Of a stretch of 64,000 nt of DNA, positions 1 to 7,812 are shown piece after piece. The stretch comes from Hafnia alvei (GTDB lineage: Bacteria; Pseudomonadota; Gammaproteobacteria; Enterobacterales; Enterobacteriaceae): contig NZ_FMIQ01000070.1 of assembly GCF_900095695.1 (NCBI RefSeq), positions 1 through 64,000 on the forward strand, given 5' to 3'. Under the pieces are notes generated by a model. The model was given only the letters and a program-made list of their open reading frames with translations, made no database searches and had not been told where the DNA came from. Each line of letters starts with the position of its first letter. Within the stretch, counting starts at the first letter, position 1. A program made the translations under genes and the position numbers.

Positions 1-174
1 TCGCTCACGCCAGTAATTTCATGAAAATGTAGATGCTAACCGGCGAACGAAACCTTACTCCGCGGTGCATATATTTGTGACCGAAACCTGACATTTATGT
101 AATCCAGATAACTCCTGTCACCAGTGCTTGCCACTAACCCCCCCACAGTTTATTCCGAATCTTTGATTCACAAA

Positions 175-203
175 CCAGACAGATCTACCGTAACTCTTAT
201 ACT
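175..203 (+). promoter_or_regulatory. Possible sigma-70 promoter for the HAD gene and mog
   Basis: CAGACA (175-180) and TATACT (198-203) are separated by 17 bases and lie about 30 bases upstream of the first start codon. The -10 box is good and the -35 box matches 4 of 6. This is a match by eye only. The rest of bases 1-233 shows no gene. Confidence 0.35.
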
Positions 204-233
204 TGGTTAATCGTTCTCTAAGAGGAATTCGCT

Positions 234-890
234 ATGTGGAAAAAACAATTTGCCGCCGTTTTTCTAGATATGGATGGCGCTCTTTTGGATTCAGGTAACC
301 ATGCTCAGCAGGTGTGGATGCAGTGGGCGCAGCAACACGGCATTGATGGGGCATTGCTGGGAGAACAGGTTCATAGCCAACGCGTGCAGGAAATTGTGCG
401 CCGTTTAGCCCCTCACCTAGATACCCAGCAAGAGGTGAATGCGTTGGAGGCGGCGTTGTTGCAAATGACCCAGCGTCATCGAAGCCAATTACAGCAAGGT
501 GCTTCTGAGCTGCTACAGGCGCTAGGCGAAACGCCGTGGGGCGTGGTGACGCAGTCCCATCGCGCACGCGCTGAAGCACAGTTGCAGCAGGCCGGTATGC
601 AGCGTCCACCGTTGATGGTGGGAGCCGAACAGGTATCGAGCGGTCGGCCCGATCCAGAACCTTACTTACTCGCCGCCAGTTTTTACGGCGTAGATCCGCG
701 TGATTGTCTCGTTTTTGAAAGCGATGAGGCCGGAATTAAAGCCGCGCAGGCCGCAGGAATGACGGTTATTGCCATCACCAATCGCCATCAACGACATCAT
801 TTACAGCGTGCAGATGTGATTATTAGCGGCTGGCGTAGTATTATTCTGCATCCCCAGCGTCAAGGAATAGTCATAGAGGTAGTTGCATGA
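234..890 (+). CDS. HAD-superfamily hydrolase, phosphatase-like, with altered motifs
   Basis: This 218-residue protein has the size and fold pattern of small sugar-phosphate phosphatases related to HxpA/HxpB of E. coli. Motif I (DMDGALLDS, nucleophile Asp12 and Asp14) and motif II (VVTQS, Thr106) are present. Motif III reads SGRPDPEPYLL, so Arg138 stands where the family has the catalytic Lys (GKPDP). Motif IV reads FESDEAG, so Ser163 stands where the metal-binding Asp of the usual E-D pair is expected, with an Asp one residue later. Activity may be changed or lost. A ribosome site (AGAGGA) precedes ATG 234. The gene overlaps mog by ATGA, so the two are likely cotranscribed. The natural substrate cannot be read from sequence. 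Confidence 0.85.
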   Translation: MWKKQFAAVFLDMDGALLDSGNHAQQVWMQWAQQHGIDGALLGEQVHSQRVQEIVRRLAPHLDTQQEVNALEAALLQMTQRHRSQLQQGASELLQALGETPWGVVTQSHRARAEAQLQQAGMQRPPLMVGAEQVSSGRPDPEPYLLAASFYGVDPRDCLVFESDEAGIKAAQAAGMTVIAITNRHQRHHLQRADVIISGWRSIILHPQRQGIVIEVVA

Positions 891-1474
891 ATGCATTGCG
901 TATAGGTCTGGTCTCGATTTCCGATCGTGCTTCCAGCGGTGTTTATCAGGATAAAGGTATTCCAGCTTTACAAGAGTGGTTGGAGCAGGCGCTCACCACA
1001 GAGTTTATGCTGGAAACGCGGTTAATTCCCGATGAACAAGTCATGATCGAGCAGACTTTGTGCGAGCTGGTTGATGAAATGGGCTGTCACTTGGTGCTGA
1101 CCACCGGTGGCACCGGCCCTGCTCGCCGCGATGTAACGCCGGATGCAACGTTAGCAGTCGCCGACCGTGAAATGCCGGGCTTTGGCGAACAGATGCGCCA
1201 AATCAGTTTGCACTATGTACCGACGGCGATTTTGTCGCGCCAGGTGGGCGTGATCCGCAAGCAGGCGTTGATCATCAATTTGCCGGGGCAGCCTAAGTCG
1301 ATCAAGGAAACGCTGGAAGGCGTTAAGGATGAAAGCGGAAAGCCGATTGTGCACGGGATTTTCGCTAGCGTGCCTTATTGCATTCAGCTATTAGACGGGC
1401 CGTATGTAGAAACCGATCCGCGCGTAATAGCAGCTTTTCGTCCTAAAAGTGCGCGTCGCGAAACAATCGACTGA
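887..1474 (+). CDS. mog: Molybdopterin adenylyltransferase Mog
   Basis: Mog adenylylates molybdopterin with ATP, preparing it for molybdate insertion by MoeA, in the cytoplasmic molybdenum cofactor pathway. The 195 residues equal the E. coli length and are nearly collinear with it throughout, including the TTGGTGPARRDVTPD nucleotide and pterin binding stretch (about residues 71-85) and the C-terminal AFRPKSARR. The start overlaps the stop of the upstream HAD gene (ATGA), which suggests translational coupling. A molybdoenzyme, XdhABC, is encoded about 25 kb further on in the same window. Identification is secure. Confidence 0.97.
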   Translation: MNALRIGLVSISDRASSGVYQDKGIPALQEWLEQALTTEFMLETRLIPDEQVMIEQTLCELVDEMGCHLVLTTGGTGPARRDVTPDATLAVADREMPGFGEQMRQISLHYVPTAILSRQVGVIRKQALIINLPGQPKSIKETLEGVKDESGKPIVHGIFASVPYCIQLLDGPYVETDPRVIAAFRPKSARRETID

Positions 1475-1639
1475 AATTGAACTCATTGCGGCATAAGATT
1501 CAGTACGACTAGCCAGTCACCCAGTAACGTTATATTAATTATTTTGCATTACAACTTTGTAACACTAAGCCGTGATGCCGGTTTATAACCACACAACATC
1601 GCAAAATAATATGAAAAATAACGTACTGGGCTGGATCTT

Positions 1640-2974
1640 ATGGAACAAAATCATAATCGCCGTTTAAATCGGCAGGACTACAAGACTTTGACGTTGGCAG
1701 CCTTGGGCGGCGCGTTAGAGTTCTACGATTTCATCATTTTTGTGTTCTTCGCGGCGGTTGTCAGCGATCTCTTCTTCCCAGTCGATATGCCTGAGTGGCT
1801 GCGTCAAGTGCAGACCTTCGGGATTTTTGCCGCCGGTTATCTGGCTCGTCCGCTTGGTGGGATCATCATGGCGCATTTTGGTGACAAGGTCGGGCGCAAA
1901 AAAATGTTCTCCCTGAGTATCTTGCTGATGGCATTGCCAACGTTGGCGATGGGGATGCTGCCGACTTATCAAAGTATTGGTATTGCCGCACCGCTATTGC
2001 TGCTGCTGATGCGCGTGCTGCAGGGCGCGGCGATTGGCGGTGAAGTGCCGGGCGCTTGGGTATTTGTGGCCGAGCATGTGCCGCGCAAACGCGTTGGATT
2101 TGCCTGCGGCACCTTAACCGCGGGATTAACCGCCGGTATTTTGTTGGGATCGCTGGTGGCCACCTTGCTCAATACGGTAATGAGCCAAGACGCTATTTTG
2201 GCCGGTGGCTGGCGTATTCCGTTCTTCTTAGGTGGGATCTTTGGCCTGTTTGCCATGTACCTGCGTCGCTGGTTACAAGAAACGCCGATTTTTATCGAAA
2301 TGCAGGCGCGTAAGGCGTTAGCCGAAGAGATGCCGTTGAAAACGGTGGTGAAAAATCATCGCACCGAAGTGGCTATTTCAATGCTGCTCACGTGGCTGTT
2401 GTCGGCCGGTATTGTGGTGGTGATCCTGATGACGCCAACCTATTTGCAAAAACAGTTTGGCATTTCACCGGCGCTGGCATTACAGGCTAACTGCTTGGCG
2501 ACGATAGCGCTGACGATTGGCTGCGTGATTGCTGGGCGTTTAATTGATCGCTTTGGCGCGAGCAAAACCTTTATCGTTGGCAGCCTATTTTTAGCCGTGT
2601 GTAGCTGGACGTTTTACCACTCGGTAGCCGCTGGCGTCAGCGCCGAGCAGTTATTCTTGGGCTATGCGCTTGCCGGATTCAGCGTGGGTATTGTGGGCGC
2701 GGTGCCTTATGTCATGGTAAGAGCGTTCCCCGCCGAGGTACGTTTCAGCGGAATTTCATTCTCCTATAACGTGGCCTACGCCATCTTCGGGGGATTAACG
2801 CCAATTTTTGTTACGCTAATTATGAAAGTGACGCCGATGGCTCCGGCATATTACGTGTTGGCGCTGTCACTGGTTGGATTGCTGCTGGGGCTTTATTTAC
2901 AGCGTGATTTAAATAGTGAGGCTCATGCTGAAAATAAGCCGTTAGTGCCATCGGGGCACCAAGAACACAGCTAA
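1640..2974 (+). CDS. MFS transporter, metabolite:H+ symporter (MHS/ProP-like) type
   Basis: The 444-residue protein has about 12 hydrophobic segments and the major facilitator loop motif between TM2 and TM3 (HFGDKVGRKKMF, about residues 80-91). The N-terminal signature ALEFYDFIIF and the second-half motif GRLIDRFGASK fit the MHS branch that includes ProP, ShiA and YhjE. The branch carries solutes as different as proline, shikimate, citrate and ketoglutarate, so the substrate is unknown. It is a single-gene unit, with 165 bases before it and an intrinsic terminator after it. It lies directly upstream of nanR but is separated from it by that terminator, so a role in sialic acid use is only possible by position. 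Confidence 0.85.
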   Translation: MEQNHNRRLNRQDYKTLTLAALGGALEFYDFIIFVFFAAVVSDLFFPVDMPEWLRQVQTFGIFAAGYLARPLGGIIMAHFGDKVGRKKMFSLSILLMALPTLAMGMLPTYQSIGIAAPLLLLLMRVLQGAAIGGEVPGAWVFVAEHVPRKRVGFACGTLTAGLTAGILLGSLVATLLNTVMSQDAILAGGWRIPFFLGGIFGLFAMYLRRWLQETPIFIEMQARKALAEEMPLKTVVKNHRTEVAISMLLTWLLSAGIVVVILMTPTYLQKQFGISPALALQANCLATIALTIGCVIAGRLIDRFGASKTFIVGSLFLAVCSWTFYHSVAAGVSAEQLFLGYALAGFSVGIVGAVPYVMVRAFPAEVRFSGISFSYNVAYAIFGGLTPIFVTLIMKVTPMAPAYYVLALSLVGLLLGLYLQRDLNSEAHAENKPLVPSGHQEHS

Positions 2975-2985
2975 ATCATTATCGT

Positions 2986-3018
2986 AAACGCTCTGCCGCC
3001 TTGGCAGGGCGTTTTTGC
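2986..3018 (+). terminator. Intrinsic terminator after the MFS gene
   Basis: An 11-bp stem (2987-2997 with 3003-3013, one G-T pair, GCCTT loop) runs into a T tract. It sits 12 bases after the stop codon and separates the transporter from nanR. Confidence 0.85.
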
Positions 3019-3186
3019 TTAGGGTAAACATCACGCTTTCAACATTCCTGCTTGCTTAGCCGTCTCTCTTTTCCTATGTTATGCTTCAAGCGAACTTTCT
3101 CTTATCAGCCCAGTGGGTTTATTGAAATATCATAGACTTCCTGCGATTGGATTTATCACTGACGGAACCAGCCAGAACGTTAATTT

Positions 3187-3951
3187 ATGAGCACATCAGA
3201 CGATCGTCCTGTTGAAAATTCTGAAGCCATCGGGCATGCAATGCGCCGACGCCCAGTACCTCGTAAAAAGCTGTCTGATGTGGTTGAAGAAGAGTTAGAG
3301 CAAATGATCCGTCGGCGTGAGTTTGCAGAAGGTGAGCAGTTGCCTTCAGAGCGTGAACTGATGGCCTTTTTTAATGTGGGTCGACCCTCCGTGCGAGAGG
3401 CGCTGGCCGCGCTAAAGCGCAAAGGGCTGGTGCAGATTAATAACGGCGAACGCGCTCGTGTTTGTCGCCCATCCGCAGATACCATCATTTCTGAACTTTC
3501 AGGCATGGCCAAAGACTTTCTCACCAAGCCTGACGGTATCGCTCATTTTGAGCAGCTGCGTTTGTTCTTTGAGTCCAGCTTAGTGCGCTATGCCGCTGAA
3601 TTTGCCACCGATGAGCAGATTGCGCGCTTGGGCAAAGCGTTGGAAATGAACAGCCAGTCGCTTGACGATAACGATCTGTTCATTCGATCCGATATCGAAT
3701 TTCATCGCGAGCTTGCGGAGATCCCCGGTAATTCGATCTTCATGGTTATCCATGTGGCGCTGTTGGATTGGCTAATTGCCGCACGCCCCACGGTGTCGCT
3801 GGCAGAATTACACGCCCACAATAATATAAGCTATCAGCAGCATATCGAAATTTATCAAGCGATCTGTAAGCGAGATCCTGACGCTGCGGATAAGGCTCTC
3901 AAATCCCATCTCAATAGCGTTTTTGCTGCCTATTACCCTGCCAAAAAATAA
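3187..3951 (+). CDS. nanR: Sialic acid-responsive repressor NanR (FadR/GntR family)
   Basis: NanR represses the nan genes and is released by N-acetylneuraminate. The 254-residue protein has a disordered N-terminus, a GntR winged helix (about residues 28-97, with [22 protein letters not shown] as the helix-turn-helix core, cut here into two parts: [11 protein letters not shown] and [11 protein letters not shown]) and a C-terminal FCD ligand domain (about 105-245) with the metal-binding Asp and His residues in [13 protein letters not shown] and near HIEIYQAI. E. coli NanR has 263 residues and the same order nanR-nanA-nanT. The matching operator lies at 4064-4086, directly before nanA, which supports the assignment. 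Confidence 0.95.
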   Translation: MSTSDDRPVENSEAIGHAMRRRPVPRKKLSDVVEEELEQMIRRREFAEGEQLPSERELMAFFNVGRPSVREALAALKRKGLVQINNGERARVCRPSADTIISELSGMAKDFLTKPDGIAHFEQLRLFFESSLVRYAAEFATDEQIARLGKALEMNSQSLDDNDLFIRSDIEFHRELAEIPGNSIFMVIHVALLDWLIAARPTVSLAELHAHNNISYQQHIEIYQAICKRDPDAADKALKSHLNSVFAAYYPAKK

Positions 3952-4009
3952 CGATCTTTTTATTTCTTGTCGAGAATGGTCGAAACGAGATCTTCTTCAC
4001 CCTGCTTTA

Positions 4010-4025
4010 TCTGAGATTGATCACA
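4010..4025 (+). promoter_or_regulatory. CRP-like binding site upstream of nanA
   Basis: TCTGA-GATTGA-TCACA matches the CRP consensus TGTGA-N6-TCACA in 9 of 10 positions. If transcription starts near 4078, as the TATAAC box at 4066-4071 implies, the site centre is near -60, a standard activating position. This implies catabolite control of nanA. Binding itself is inferred. Confidence 0.7.
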
Positions 4026-4063
4026 TATCAAAGCGAATATCGCCTTAGTTCGTTTTTTAGTCT

Positions 4064-4086
4064 GGTATAACAGGTATAAAGGTATA
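4064..4086 (+). promoter_or_regulatory. NanR operator with three GGTATA repeats, overlapping the nanA -10 box
   Basis: GGTATA occurs at 4064-4069, 4073-4078 and 4081-4086. This is the three-hexamer arrangement known for the E. coli nanATEK operator, with the same spacing. It covers the presumed -10 box TATAAC (4066-4071) and start site, so a bound NanR would block transcription initiation. Confidence 0.92.
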
Positions 4087-4123
4087 TCTTTGTGTTTATC
4101 AAATAAACAAATCAGAGGGTCTT

Positions 4124-5023
4124 ATGTCGAAAAATCTCCATGGGGTGATGCCTGCGTTACTGACGCCGTTTAATCCACAACAGCGGTTGGATATCCCCAG
4201 CCTGCGTCGATTGGTACAGTTCAATATTGCTCAGGGCGTAGATGGCCTCTATGTGGGAGGGTCTACCGGCGAAGCATTTATCCAAAACTTGCAGGAGCGT
4301 GAGCAGGTATTAGAAGCCGTGGCGCAGGAAGCCAAAGGTAAGCTGACGCTGATTGCCCACGTGGGTGGGATCAGCACGCATGAAAGCCAGATCTTGGCGG
4401 GCGCGGCAAAACGCTATGGCTTTGACGCCGTATCTGCCGTGACGCCGTTCTATTATCCGTTCAGTTTTGGCGAACACTGCGATCACTACCGCGCCATTAT
4501 TGATGCGGCTGAAGGGTTGCCGATGGTGGTGTATAACATCCCGGCATTAAGCGGCGTGAAGCTTTCACTCGATCAAATCTCAACCCTGATTACCTTGCCT
4601 GGCGTTGCGGCGTTGAAACAAACTTCCGGTGATTTATATCAGATGGAGCAAGTCCGTCGGGCGCATCCAGATAAAGTGATTTACAACGGCTATGATGAAA
4701 TTTTCCTGTCAGGGCTGTTAGCCGGTGCGGATGGTGGGATCGGTAGTACCTATAACGTGATGGGCTGGCGCTATAAGGGCATTATGCAAGCCCTCAAAGA
4801 AGGCAATATTTCTCAGGCTCAGTTACTGCAAACCGAGTGTAATAAAGTGATTGATGTGCTGATTAAAGTCGGCGTGTTCCGTGGATTGAAAACGATACTG
4901 CATTATATGGATGTTGTTGATACGCCGATTTGTCGTAAACCTTTTGCACCGGTTGAAGAGCAATATTTGCCTGAGCTTCGCCAATTAGCCGCACAGCTGA
5001 GTGCAGAAAGAGCAGCACAATAA
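4124..5023 (+). CDS. nanA: N-acetylneuraminate lyase
   Basis: NanA is the cytoplasmic aldolase that cleaves sialic acid to N-acetylmannosamine and pyruvate. The 299 residues (297 in E. coli) form one TIM barrel of the DHDPS/NAL family. Visible are the GGSTGEAF carboxylate-binding motif (residues 45-52), Tyr137 in [11 protein letters not shown] and the Schiff-base Lys165 in ALKQTSGD, at the same numbers as in E. coli. A clear ribosome site (AGAGGG) precedes ATG 4124. The gene is under the NanR operator and CRP-like site and is followed by nanT after a 153-base gap with a hairpin. nanE and nanK, which process ManNAc further, do not follow here. Confidence 0.97.
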   Translation: MSKNLHGVMPALLTPFNPQQRLDIPSLRRLVQFNIAQGVDGLYVGGSTGEAFIQNLQEREQVLEAVAQEAKGKLTLIAHVGGISTHESQILAGAAKRYGFDAVSAVTPFYYPFSFGEHCDHYRAIIDAAEGLPMVVYNIPALSGVKLSLDQISTLITLPGVAALKQTSGDLYQMEQVRRAHPDKVIYNGYDEIFLSGLLAGADGGIGSTYNVMGWRYKGIMQALKEGNISQAQLLQTECNKVIDVLIKVGVFRGLKTILHYMDVVDTPICRKPFAPVEEQYLPELRQLAAQLSAERAAQ

Positions 5024-5048
5024 CGCTGAACTTATTCTTATGCCTGTT

Positions 5049-5086
5049 AATTTCAAGATGTGGGCCATCGGCTTCATCTTGAAATT
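5049..5086 (+). repeat. Intercistronic palindrome between nanA and nanT, ERIC-end-like
   Basis: A perfect 12-bp inverted repeat, AATTTCAAGATG (5049-5060) and CATCTTGAAATT (5075-5086), encloses a short inner GCC/GGC hairpin. It is followed by TTTCAGGTATA, similar to the ends of ERIC/IRU palindromic elements. There is no T tract, so it is more likely an mRNA processing or stability hairpin than a terminator. It could lower nanT expression relative to nanA. Confidence 0.6.
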
Positions 5087-5176
5087 TCAGGTATATCGAA
5101 AAAACTCTTACCCTACGATATAGAGTGCGGGCAATTTATAGACCTTAAATAATTAGACCTGCGCCGGGAGTGCTTT

Positions 5177-6670
5177 ATGAATAACACTACCCAAGATCTT
5201 CCGTGGTACCGACATATCAGCAAGTCACAATGGAAAGCGTTTTCAGCCGCGTGGATTGGCTATTTGCTTGATGGTTTTGATTTTGTATTAATCGCTCTAG
5301 TATTAACTGAAATCCAAAGCGAATTTGGATTAACCACCGTGGAAGTGGCAAGTCTTATTTCAGCCGCTTTTATATCCCGATGGTTTGGCGGGTTATTATT
5401 AGGTGCCATGGGCGATCGCTACGGACGAAAATTAGCGATGATCACCAGCATCGTTTTATTTTCCGTAGGCACATTAGCCTGTGGTTTTGCTCCCGGTTTC
5501 ACCACCATGTTTATTGCTCGACTCATGATTGGCATGGGCATGGCGGGCGAATATGGTTCTAGCGCAACCTATGTGATCGAGAGTTGGCCAAAACATTTGC
5601 GTAATAAAGCCAGCGGCTTTTTGATCTCAGGGTTTTCCATCGGGGCCGTTATTTCAGCGCAGGTATATAGTGTGGTTGTTCCTGAATGGGGGTGGCGTGC
5701 GCTGTTCTTTATAGGTATTTTACCGATTATCTTTGCGCTTTGGCTGCGTAAAAATATTCCTGAAGCTGAAGATTGGGAAAAGAAATTTGGTGATAAACAA
5801 CCAGTGAAAACCATGGTGGATATTTTGTACCGTGGCCCGCGCAAAGTGCTGAACGTCATGATGACCATTACTGCATCGTTAGCGCTCTATTTATGTTTTA
5901 CCGGAGATATTGGTAATCCATTTATTATCACGGTACTTGGTTTGATTTGCGCGGCTATCTTTATCAGTTTTATGGTGCAAAGCAGCGGCAATCGTTGGCC
6001 AACGGGCGTGATGCTCATGGTGGTTGTGCTGTTTGCCTTCCTTTACTCATGGCCGATTCAGGCACTGCTGCCAACCTATTTAAAAACTGAGCTGTTATAT
6101 GACCCATCCACCGTGGCGCATATCCTGTTCTTTAGCGGATTTGGTGCCGCGGTTGGCTGTTGTGTCGGTGGTTTTCTCGGTGATTGGTTGGGGACGCGTA
6201 AAGCCTATGTCTACAGTTTGCTGCTTTCCCAGCTTTTAATTATCCCGGTATTTGCTATCGGTGGCGGAAGTTTGTGGACGCTGGGCATTCTGTTGTTCCT
6301 ACAACAAATGTTAGGGCAGGGGATTTCTGGGATTTTGCCTAAGCTGATTGGTGGATATTTTGATACTGAACAGCGCGCGGCGGGGCTTGGTTTTACCTAT
6401 AACGTTGGGGCACTAGGCGGAGCTTTAGCACCGATTCTTGGCGCAACGATAGCTCAGCGTTTGGATCTGGGTACCGCGCTGGCTTCGCTTTCCTTTAGCC
6501 TGACCTTTGTCGTTATTCTGCTGATTGGTTTGGATATGCCATCGCGCGTGCAGCGCTGGATTAAGCCGGAAGGAATAAGAACGCATGATACGATTGATGG
6601 AAAGCCGTTTAGCGGTGCTATTGGGCGTACGGCAAAGAAAGTTTTAGCTGTGCCGGTTCCGCATAAGTAA
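5177..6670 (+). CDS. nanT: Sialic acid transporter NanT (MFS)
   Basis: NanT is the inner membrane proton symporter for N-acetylneuraminate. The 497-residue protein (496 in E. coli) starts [21 protein letters not shown], a conserved NanT-type cytoplasmic lead, then has [10 protein letters not shown] in TM1 and the MFS loop [10 protein letters not shown] after TM2. It has 14 predicted hydrophobic stretches, two more than usual MFS members, as known for NanT; the extra pair lies near residues 225-280. It follows nanA in the same orientation with GGGAG as ribosome site, and ends in a terminator shared with satP. Confidence 0.96.
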   Translation: MNNTTQDLPWYRHISKSQWKAFSAAWIGYLLDGFDFVLIALVLTEIQSEFGLTTVEVASLISAAFISRWFGGLLLGAMGDRYGRKLAMITSIVLFSVGTLACGFAPGFTTMFIARLMIGMGMAGEYGSSATYVIESWPKHLRNKASGFLISGFSIGAVISAQVYSVVVPEWGWRALFFIGILPIIFALWLRKNIPEAEDWEKKFGDKQPVKTMVDILYRGPRKVLNVMMTITASLALYLCFTGDIGNPFIITVLGLICAAIFISFMVQSSGNRWPTGVMLMVVVLFAFLYSWPIQALLPTYLKTELLYDPSTVAHILFFSGFGAAVGCCVGGFLGDWLGTRKAYVYSLLLSQLLIIPVFAIGGGSLWTLGILLFLQQMLGQGISGILPKLIGGYFDTEQRAAGLGFTYNVGALGGALAPILGATIAQRLDLGTALASLSFSLTFVVILLIGLDMPSRVQRWIKPEGIRTHDTIDGKPFSGAIGRTAKKVLAVPVPHK

Positions 6671-6691
6671 TTTGATATAAATCATGATGAT

Positions 6692-6730
6692 AAAAAAAAG
6701 CCCCGTATTCATTACGGGGCTTTTTGTTTT
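6692..6730. terminator. Bidirectional terminator between nanT and satP
   Basis: AAAAAGCCCCGT (6695-6706) pairs with ACGGGGCTTTTT (6714-6725). A and T tracts on both sides allow it to end both the nanT (+) and satP (-) transcripts. Confidence 0.92.
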
Positions 6731-6764
6731 CTCGCGTTCTTTATATCAAGAAACGCGCTGAAGA

Positions 6765-7364
6765 TTACAGCTCAGCAGGATGTGCGTTGGCTTTCGGGCA
6801 TTTGCATTCGCCGATTGGTAGCACGGTGCGTCCAGCCTGTTCGTTGATCACTTCAGCCATGGCTAAGTAGATTGCGCTTGCGCCACAAACGATGCCTTCA
6901 AAACCAGCAAAATGCAGAACCGCTGCGTTGCCGGTGATGTTGCCGTAGGCCAGCAGGAAGAACAGCACGGTCAGGCTCGCAAATACGAATTGCAGAACGC
7001 GGTTAGCACCCAAAGTGCCGCAGAACATGAACAGGGTGAAGATGCCCCACAGCGCCAGATAGGTGCCGAGGAAGCTTGCATCGCTGGCATCGGCCAGACC
7101 CATTTTTGGCAATACCAGAATACCGACCAAAGACAGCCAGAAAGCGCCATAGGACGTGAATGCGGTTAAACCGAAAGTATTGCCTTTTTTGTACTCAAGC
7201 AGCCCAGCTAAGATCTGAGCAAACCCTCCAAAGAAAATCCCCATAGAGATAATCACGGAAGTTAGAGGGAAAAAGCCTGCGTTGTGCAGGTTCAGCAAGA
7301 CGGTGGTCATCCCGAAGCCCATCAGGCCTAAAGGACCGGGATTCGCCAACTTGTTGGTGTGCAT
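6765..7364 (-). CDS. satP: Acetate/succinate transporter SatP
   Basis: SatP (YaaH) is an inner membrane proton-linked acetate and succinate uptake channel of the AceTr family. The signature [11 protein letters not shown] near the N-terminus (residues 8-18) and six transmembrane segments are clear, and the match to the 188-residue E. coli protein is close up to GRTVLPIGE. After that point this protein has an unusual C-terminal extension to 199 residues with a Cys-Lys-Cys motif ([14 protein letters not shown]). Its place before dnaK matches the E. coli order. It reads away from dnaK. Confidence 0.96.
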   Translation of the reverse strand: MHTNKLANPGPLGLMGFGMTTVLLNLHNAGFFPLTSVIISMGIFFGGFAQILAGLLEYKKGNTFGLTAFTSYGAFWLSLVGILVLPKMGLADASDASFLGTYLALWGIFTLFMFCGTLGANRVLQFVFASLTVLFFLLAYGNITGNAAVLHFAGFEGIVCGASAIYLAMAEVINEQAGRTVLPIGECKCPKANAHPAEL

Positions 7365-7603
7365 AGAGCCTCTGTAATAAGAGAAGTTTAATGTAGAAAC
7401 AAATAATCCAATGAAATTGATGTTGATATTTGTATATTCAGCGTCAATTAATTAAGCATGGAAATTCATTGGTACGTGCTCGAGAACACAATGGGTTATG
7501 GCATTGTGGCTGTTTTCAACGATCGAGCGCGCGGCATAATAATGAGGAGTTGGAACATAAACAATGATCTTGTAGGTTAAAAAATCATATTTTTTTTAAT
7601 CTC

Positions 7604-7637
7604 CCCCCTTGTTGTCCGCTTGAGCGACCCCATCTTA
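7604..7637 (+). promoter_or_regulatory. Sigma-32 heat-shock promoter of dnaKJ
   Basis: The -35 element CCCCTTGTTG and the -10 element CCCCATCTTA (7628-7637) are separated by 14 bases from CTTGTT. Both fit the sigma-32 consensus (CTTGAA, CCCCAT-T) and resemble E. coli dnaK P1. The 5' leader would be about 170 bases long. Confidence 0.88.
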
Positions 7638-7675
7638 CTTACAACGCAGTTGGTTACCGAGTAACCCTGTTTTAA

Positions 7676-7715
7676 TTCAAGCTGTATGAGCCTTGGCCGC
7701 AACTTGAATGATTTA
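7676..7715 (+). repeat. ERIC-end-like imperfect palindrome in the dnaK leader
   Basis: ATTCAAGCTG and CAACTTGAAT form a 10-bp inverted repeat with one mismatch. It is followed by GATTTAGGGAGTA, similar to the outer end of ERIC/IRU elements. It lies between the sigma-32 promoter and dnaK, so it would be transcribed in the mRNA leader. Confidence 0.45.
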
Positions 7716-7812
7716 GGGAGTAGGTAGAAAAAAAGGCGGTTGAAAAGCAAAATATCGCCCCCACCTACGGTAGCAACGAGATTAATAACAAAATTCTTAG
7801 TGGAGATGTTCG

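Larger units (their letters stand above)
7365..7812. other. Non-coding region between satP and dnaK
   Basis: This 448-base divergent region holds an AT-rich satP upstream part, a sigma-32 promoter (7604-7637) and an ERIC-end-like palindrome (7676-7715) in the dnaK leader. No open reading frame with a ribosome site was seen. Confidence 0.7.
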
